DNA from: an uncultured Tenacibaculum sp.
GTDB taxonomy: Bacteria; Bacteroidota; Bacteroidia; Flavobacteriales; Flavobacteriaceae
Assembly: GCA_947501615.1 (NCBI GenBank)
Contig: CANMWK010000007.1
Coordinates: forward strand, 1 to 64,000
Reading direction: 5' to 3'
DNA: 64,000 nucleotides
Positions within the stretch are counted from its first letter, which is position 1. Each line of letters opens with the position of its first letter. The notes beneath the pieces are model-generated. The model was given only the letters and a program-made list of their open reading frames with translations. It made no database searches and was not told where the DNA came from. The translations under genes and the position numbers were made by a program. Shown here in pieces: positions 59,173-64,000 of the stretch.

Positions 59173-60312
59173 ATGATAAACAAAAGGCTACTTATTAAGA
59201 ATTTGCTTTCTCACAACGATGAGAATAGTTTTTATGATAAAAAACAAAAACTATCCTTAGGTAGTAAAGAGGGGAAAGCAAAATTCATTAAACATATTTG
59301 TGCCTTATCCAATTCAAATCCTGAAAATAATTCTTACATTTTAATTGGTATTCGAGATGAAGATAATAAAGTAATTGGCGTAGATTTTTTTGACGATAGT
59401 AAAATACAGAATCTCGTAAACGCATATTTAATTAATCCGCCTAACATTCAATATGAAAATATACCATTCCCAGGCTTACCAAGGTATAAAGTAGTAGGAT
59501 TGGTAACCATTCATCCGAAAGATAAAATTTCTCATCTATCAAAATTTATTTGGAAATATCCCAGAGGAACAGTGTTTTATCGCAGAGGTAGTAATTCTAT
59601 GCCTGTAATCGATGAATTTAAACTTCCAAACAGTAACAAAGAAATTGTAGAGGCAATAGAGATTAATGCCAGTAATAATATTCAATTAACCTTAGATGGG
59701 GTTTTTGATTTCTTCGGAAGACATAAAGATGAGTACAATCCTAAATACAAAGTTTTCAAAGAACAGTTTGTGTTATGTTGGGCAGGAAAAAAGACAATAG
59801 TAAACAACGAAGAATTCTACTCTAGAGTTGATATCGAATTGATAAATGAACAAGTACAATTGTTTTATTCGGCCTTAGATGAAGTGAAAATTAAAATCAA
59901 TCATCATTCATTTATTATAGTTGAATATATCGCATTAGGTTTAGAAAAAGATGAAGTAAAATATCCTTTAGAAAAAACAATTATTCATTTTAAAGATAAT
60001 GGCAAGTTAGATATTATTAAGGAATTTTTATTTGAACCGCCAACTTACGATAGTAGAATTATTAATCATATTTACGAGAATAGTAATAATATTGTTCATA
60101 ATATAGAGCACAATATTCCATTATCAGTTACAGAGCACGAAGACGTATATCGACTACCTAATAATTATCTGATCTGTTATTTAAACGGATTTTTAGATGC
60201 AAAAGAACAATTAGAAAAAGCAAAAGATTACATAAAAAACTTAGATGATAAAACCACCTACATTAAGTATAAAGATGTAGTTCGTGTATTAAGGAAAGTC
60301 AAATATCACTAG
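59173..60312 (+). CDS. AlbA_2 (Schlafen-type) domain protein
   Basis: A 379-aa protein. Residues ~20-135 form an AlbA_2 domain (SLGSKEGKAKFIKHICALSN, SYILIGIRDEDNKVIGVDFF, FYRRGSNSMP), found in predicted transcription factors and nucleic-acid-binding proteins. The C-terminal ~240 residues are unrecognised and mostly alpha/beta. It follows the aldo/keto reductase by 2 bp, so the three genes may form one operon. Confidence 0.75.
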   Translation: MINKRLLIKNLLSHNDENSFYDKKQKLSLGSKEGKAKFIKHICALSNSNPENNSYILIGIRDEDNKVIGVDFFDDSKIQNLVNAYLINPPNIQYENIPFPGLPRYKVVGLVTIHPKDKISHLSKFIWKYPRGTVFYRRGSNSMPVIDEFKLPNSNKEIVEAIEINASNNIQLTLDGVFDFFGRHKDEYNPKYKVFKEQFVLCWAGKKTIVNNEEFYSRVDIELINEQVQLFYSALDEVKIKINHHSFIIVEYIALGLEKDEVKYPLEKTIIHFKDNGKLDIIKEFLFEPPTYDSRIINHIYENSNNIVHNIEHNIPLSVTEHEDVYRLPNNYLICYLNGFLDAKEQLEKAKDYIKNLDDKTTYIKYKDVVRVLRKVKYH

Positions 60313-60320
60313 TAAATTAG

Positions 60321-60341
60321 AGACAAGAGACAAGAGACAAG
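60321..60341 (+). repeat. Triple heptamer AGACAAG
   Basis: Three perfect tandem copies of the 7-mer AGACAAG directly after the stop of the AlbA_2 gene. Such short arrays are prone to change in copy number; no function is apparent. Confidence 0.8.
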
Positions 60342-60398
60342 ACTGTGTATTCTAACCTTCGAAATCTTTGCCCTTTTGCTACGCTGCACAGGTTAAAA

Positions 60399-61022
60399 TT
60401 AGTTTCTCTTATAATCAGAACTTACTAAACATTTATTGTTTTTCCACTTACCGTGTAAAGACTTAGGTTTAATTATTTCCCCATCGCAAGTTAAAAACTG
60501 TCCCTTTTTATTTTTTTTAATCACCTTCATTTTCCCTTGAGTAATGGTATTAACTACCTTGTAAATAAGTCCGTTTTTAGGAGTTTTACAATTTTTCACG
60601 GTTAATGAAAGCCCTATTTCATTATTAAATAAATCCATTTCAGAAGAAATTTCATCAGGTACAATTCCCTCTTCTAATTTTCGTTTCTTGTACATTAAAT
60701 AATTCTCTTTTTCATGAGCTTTCCCTAATGATCTAGCAGCAGATTTACCAAGTTCTTGTCGTAATCTAGCCATCCAATAGGCATGACGAAAAGCATCTAC
60801 TTGTCCGCCAGCATGATCTTTATCTAGTAAATTTGTTTTTCTTATACTATCAGCAACTTTTTTTGCTTCATTAGATATTTGTAGCGCTTTTTTTGCTTTA
60901 AAAGGATGAAAAATTACCCACCATTTTTTGGGAGAGGATAATTTCTTGAATTTTTTAAAGTTCGACTGAGAAAAGCCAGAAGTGATTAAAAAGATAAATG
61001 ATAAGAATAAAATTTTTTTCAT
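60399..61022 (-). CDS. DUF6973-like secreted protein
   Basis: A 207-aa protein with signal peptide (ends near TSGFSQS). The block DKDHAGGQVDAFRHAYWMARL (near 67-88) with following LGKAHEKENY is the conserved core I associate with DUF6973, from memory. His and Asp/Glu clustering suggests a metal or catalytic site. It is convergent with the AlbA_2 gene and divergent from the response regulator. Confidence 0.7.
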   Translation of the reverse strand: MKKILFLSFIFLITSGFSQSNFKKFKKLSSPKKWWVIFHPFKAKKALQISNEAKKVADSIRKTNLLDKDHAGGQVDAFRHAYWMARLRQELGKSAARSLGKAHEKENYLMYKKRKLEEGIVPDEISSEMDLFNNEIGLSLTVKNCKTPKNGLIYKVVNTITQGKMKVIKKNKKGQFLTCDGEIIKPKSLHGKWKNNKCLVSSDYKRN

Positions 61023-61251
61023 TGGAAGAAAGATACTATTCTTTCTAGGAATAAAAAATTGCTTAACTTACTTTGTAAATTATCCTCACACATGTAAAGT
61101 TTTTAACTATAATAATGCTTGAGGTGATACAATAAATTTTGTTTACCAAAACATTAAGTAACTGGAGGCTGATGTTAATCTTTGGTTTATTTGTTAATAT
61201 TAAATCAACATTAACTTAAAGTGACTTTAACTGTTTTTGTTATATTATCGT

Positions 61252-61259
61252 TACATTTG
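61252..61259 (+). promoter_or_regulatory. Promoter -7 box of the two-component operon
   Basis: TACATTTG matches TAnnTTTG, 28 bp before the response-regulator ATG at 61288. The upstream 100 bp contains several TTAA/GTTAA motifs, which may be regulator sites, but I see no clear repeat. Confidence 0.5.
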
Positions 61260-61287
61260 GGTAGTTTCGCACAAAAAATATAACAGT

Positions 61288-61983
61288 ATGAATACTAACG
61301 ATATTAAGATTTTATTAGTTGATGATGAGCCAGATATTTTAGAAATTGTAGGCTATAATTTAAGATCTGAAGGATATCAAGTTTTTACAGCTACTAATGG
61401 TTTAGAAGGAGTGAAAATCGCTAGAAAAATCACACCACATTTAATTTTATTAGACATTATGATGCCAGAAATGGATGGAATTGAAGCGTGTGAAAAAATT
61501 AGAGCTATTAAACCTTTAGAAAATGTTATCATTTCTTTTTTAACAGCTCGAGGAGAAGACTATTCTCAAGTAGCAGGTTTTGATGCTGGTGCAGACGACT
61601 ATATTACAAAACCAATAAAACCAAAGGTACTTGTTAGTAAAATAAAATCATTACTAAGAAGATTGAAAGCAGAAACAAGTTCCGATACAACTACAAAAAT
61701 TGGAGACATTCTAATCAATAGAGATGAGTACGTTGTTTTTAAAGGGGAAGAAAAAATTACATTACCAAGAAAAGAGTTCGAATTATTTTCGTTATTGACT
61801 TCTAAGCCGGGTAAAGTTTTTAAAAGAGAAACGATCTTAGATAGTGTTTGGGGTAGTGAAGTTGTAGTTGGAGGTAGAACAATTGATGTACATATTAGAA
61901 AGTTAAGAGAAAAGATAGGAGATCATCATTTTAAAACAGTGAAAGGAGTTGGTTATAAATTCATTTTAGAAGCAGATAAATAA
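61288..61983 (+). CDS. OmpR/PhoB-family response regulator
   Basis: 231 aa from ATG 61288. The receiver domain has the acidic pair DDEPD (near 12), the phosphorylated Asp in LILLDIMMPEMDG (near 56) and Lys in DYITKPIKPK (near 107). The C-terminal winged helix (~130-230) carries LPRKEFELFSLL and GGRTIDVHIRKLREKIG. It is followed by its histidine kinase 20 bp downstream. Confidence 0.93.
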   Translation: MNTNDIKILLVDDEPDILEIVGYNLRSEGYQVFTATNGLEGVKIARKITPHLILLDIMMPEMDGIEACEKIRAIKPLENVIISFLTARGEDYSQVAGFDAGADDYITKPIKPKVLVSKIKSLLRRLKAETSSDTTTKIGDILINRDEYVVFKGEEKITLPRKEFELFSLLTSKPGKVFKRETILDSVWGSEVVVGGRTIDVHIRKLREKIGDHHFKTVKGVGYKFILEADK

Positions 61984-62003
61984 AAAACAATCCATACAAT
62001 TCT

Positions 62004-63047
62004 TTGAATAAATTAAAAAAAACATACAGTTACGCACTTACTTCAGCTTTATATTTAACTATTATATCTGTAGTTATTGCTGTTTTTTCATATTTGTCTT
62101 TTTTTAAACCGCTAGGTTTAATCACAATTATAATCTTTGGAGTTTTATTGTTTACAGTTTCATTTTTTGTAATTCAATATAGAGCAGAACATTTTATTTA
62201 TCAAAGAGTTCGAAAATTGTATCAAGATATTTCGATTTTAGATGTACAAGATTTAAAACGAGATAAAATAACGACAGATATAGAAGAGTTTACTAAAACT
62301 GTCGAAGAGTATGTAGAAGGAAAAAAAGAAGAGATTGCTAATTTAACTGAAAGAGATTCGTTTCGTAGAGATTTCTTAGGGAATGTTGCTCATGAATTAA
62401 AGACCCCCCTTTTTACTGTGCAAGGTTATATTTTAACTTTAATTGAAGGAGCAGCAAACGATAAAGTAATACGAGACAAATACCTAGAAAGAGCCAATAA
62501 AGGTGTAGAACGTTTGACTTCTATAGTAAAAGATTTGGATATGATTGCCAAATTGGAAACAGATGGGATGAAAATGAAAATTGAGCCTTTTAACATTATT
62601 GAATTAATTCAGAATGTTTTCGATTTATTCGAAATGAAAGCTAAAAAGAGAAACATTCAATTAGTTTTCGATAAAGTTTATGACTTTCCGTTATTTGTAA
62701 AAGGAGATGTAGAACGAGTAGAACAAGTTTTAATCAACTTAATTGTAAATTCTATAAAGTATGGAAAAGTTGATGGTGTTACTACTGTTACCGTAGAATC
62801 ATATAACGAAAATAAGTTTGTGATTAAGATTGCAGATGATGGTGAAGGTATTAAACAAGAACATATTCCTAGACTATTTGAGCGATTTTACCGTGTAGAT
62901 CAGAGTAGATCGAGAGAACAAGGAGGTTCAGGGCTTGGTCTTTCTATCGTAAAGCATATTATTGAAGCGCATAACGAAACTATTTTATTAAAAAGTACTT
63001 TTGGCGAAGGGTCGGAATTTTCTTTTACCCTAGAGAAAGCGATTTAA
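62004..63047 (+). CDS. Sensor histidine kinase (PhoR-like)
   Basis: A 347-aa membrane kinase with TTG start at 62004. Two N-terminal helices (~12-55) have almost no periplasmic loop, so it probably senses within the membrane or through a partner. The H-box FLGNVAHELKTPLFTVQGY (near 115-135), N-box INLIVNSIKYGK, D/G1 IADDGEGI and G2 GGSGLGLSIVKHI are all present. It is translated with the response regulator. Confidence 0.92.
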   Translation: MNKLKKTYSYALTSALYLTIISVVIAVFSYLSFFKPLGLITIIIFGVLLFTVSFFVIQYRAEHFIYQRVRKLYQDISILDVQDLKRDKITTDIEEFTKTVEEYVEGKKEEIANLTERDSFRRDFLGNVAHELKTPLFTVQGYILTLIEGAANDKVIRDKYLERANKGVERLTSIVKDLDMIAKLETDGMKMKIEPFNIIELIQNVFDLFEMKAKKRNIQLVFDKVYDFPLFVKGDVERVEQVLINLIVNSIKYGKVDGVTTVTVESYNENKFVIKIADDGEGIKQEHIPRLFERFYRVDQSRSREQGGSGLGLSIVKHIIEAHNETILLKSTFGEGSEFSFTLEKAI

Positions 63048-63174
63048 TCGCATGCGATAGCCAAGGGTTTAATTACCAGATGCTTGTATCGAAAATTCTT
63101 AGTACATGACAAAAAAACACCTTACAGATATACATGATTAATAATCAGTATTTTACATAAAAATACATGTGTTA

Positions 63175-63296
63175 TGTCACCTCGAGCATTATTGAATTTA
63201 AAAGCTTTTAAATGAAGATAGCTTACGAAGTAAGTCGAGAGGTTTTCATTAAAATCACTAACAATAATAAGGTCTCGACTCCGCTCGACCTGACAA
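63175..63296. repeat. Interspersed palindromic repeat A
   Basis: Positions 63175-63186 (TGTCACCTCGAG) and 63272-63296 (GTCTCGACTCCGCTCGACC, then TGACA) form the imperfect ends of a repeat of the kind common between flavobacterial genes, with an internal AAGTCGAGAGG. It lies in the 617-bp gap after the kinase gene, which holds no ORF. Confidence 0.55.
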
Positions 63297-63351
63297 CGGA
63301 AAAATATCTTTAAGATTTTGTTGTGTTCTAAGACTTGTAAATCAAATAATT

Positions 63352-63549
63352 ACGTCATTACGATGAATGAAACATAGTGAAGTGAAGAAGTAATCTGTTA
63401 ATTTAAGAACGAAAATCTCGTTTTTAATACGATTTACGGTTAGTTTCTTCGCATATGTGAAGTGACAGAAACATTTATACGAAATTAAATACCGAAAATC
63501 GTATAAGGCAAAGATTGCTTCATCCGTTTCACTCCTTCGCAATGACATT
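63352..63549. repeat. Interspersed palindromic repeat B (MITE/ERIC-like)
   Basis: The left end GTCATTACGATGAATGAAAC and the right end GTTTCACTCCTTCGCAATGA are imperfect inverted complements, with internal AGTAATCT/AGATTGCT arms. The sequence type (GTCATTGCGA...GAAGCAATC) is a familiar bacterial interspersed repeat. A minus-strand ORF of 75 codons across it is an artefact. Confidence 0.55.
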
Positions 63550-63664
63550 ACTATTTGCAATGGATTCAAGATAAAATTATGTCGAACTCACGTTAATTAC
63601 TATAATTTTTAGCAGTAGCATAATTTTCAAATGGTATTAATTGAATAAGTTGTATTTTCGTTAT

Positions 63665-64000
63665 ATGCCAACTACTTTAGAACTACAAATAAAAACGTTA
63701 CCAAACTCTCCCGGAGTTTATCAGTATTTTGATAAAGAAGACAAGATTATTTATGTAGGTAAGGCAAAGAATTTAAAGAAACGAGTTGCTTCATATTTTA
63801 CTAAAAATCATGAATATGGGAAGACTAGAGTTTTAGTAAAAAAGATTGTAAAAATTGAGCATATTGTTGTCGATACAGAGACAGATGCTTTATTACTAGA
63901 AAATAATCTCATAAAGAAATATCAACCAAGGTATAATGTTTTGTTGAAAGATGACAAATCGTATCCGTGGATTTGCATTAAAAAAGAACGTTTTCCAAGA
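63665..64000 (+). CDS. uvrC: UvrABC system protein C, 5' part
   Basis: The first 112 codons of UvrC, the endonuclease subunit that makes both incisions in nucleotide-excision repair. The N-terminal GIY-YIG domain is visible: [30 protein letters not shown] (residues ~14-43), the catalytic Arg43 region, and [21 protein letters not shown]. The gene continues past the window edge. Confidence 0.96.
   Translation, partial: MPTTLELQIKTLPNSPGVYQYFDKEDKIIYVGKAKNLKKRVASYFTKNHEYGKTRVLVKKIVKIEHIVVDTETDALLLENNLIKKYQPRYNVLLKDDKSYPWICIKKERFPR

Noticed and set aside
63342..63569. 75-codon minus-strand ORF
   Set aside because: It spans the interspersed repeat B, has repeat-derived sequence and no protein-like features.
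1..64000. CRISPR array
   Set aside because: No set of regularly spaced direct repeats and no cas gene was seen; the only short tandem array is AGACAAG x3 at 60321-60341.

Overview
The window is AT-rich chromosomal DNA from a marine-type member of the Flavobacteriaceae; a Tenacibaculum/Polaribacter-like genus is my inference. The evidence is the many promoters with the Bacteroidetes -7 box TAnnTTTG, a type IX secretion (T9SS) C-terminal tail, numerous lipoproteins, and flavobacterial small-protein families.

Host region 1 (1-21.68 kb) holds thioredoxin, a prolyl oligopeptidase lipoprotein, two tandem micro-genes for 33 and 35 aa peptides sharing the C-terminus ASYAIQH, glutaryl-CoA dehydrogenase, rnpA, a C-terminal processing protease and a DUF6909-like protein. 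A Wzx/Wzy-type surface-polysaccharide operon follows (9.55-20.36 kb): a Wzz-like protein just upstream, Gmd and Fcl making GDP-L-fucose, a flippase, two polymerase/ligase-like proteins, four transferases and an acetyltransferase, joined by short overlaps. It is followed by purD.

The integrated element (21,684-50,561, about 28.9 kb) is bounded by a perfect 54-bp direct repeat equal to the 3' part of tRNA-Leu(CAA). The intact tRNA is at the right end and a tyrosine recombinase lies just inside the left end. From left to right it holds: integrase; small membrane and lipoprotein genes and an HTH regulator; a face-to-face promoter pair; a candidate structured RNA; a secreted module (Sel1-repeat protein with T9SS tail, a 704-aa protein with a permuted papain-like C-terminus, small lipoproteins); a leftward operon of about 16 genes (41.6 to 30.9 kb); a rightward two-gene nuclease-methylase plus specificity system resembling BcgI; a leftward block with a probable replication protein; and an S24/CI-like repressor with its operator.

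The leftward operon is the most unusual part. It encodes a transglutaminase-like protein, a GH108 lysozyme, an ArdC zincin fused to a RecA-like ATPase, small beta-rich proteins that could be capsid or spike subunits, and many proteins with one membrane helix at one end. I find no terminase, portal, tail, relaxase or type IV secretion gene. I infer a tailless, membrane-containing prophage or a relative of one. Two neighbouring genes each carry an A10 run at which a -1 frameshift gives a sensible longer product: the lysozyme gains a membrane anchor ending in an ATGA overlap with the next gene, and that next gene fuses to the otherwise start-less ArdC-RecA frame.

Host region 2 (50.5-64 kb) holds tRNA-Leu, prs, rplY, a DUF3667-like protein, an ABC ATPase, a GreA-like factor and an FAD oxidoreductase, lipoproteins, an SDR and an aldo/keto reductase, an AlbA_2 protein, a DUF6973-like protein, a response regulator and histidine kinase pair, interspersed palindromic repeats, and the 5' end of uvrC.
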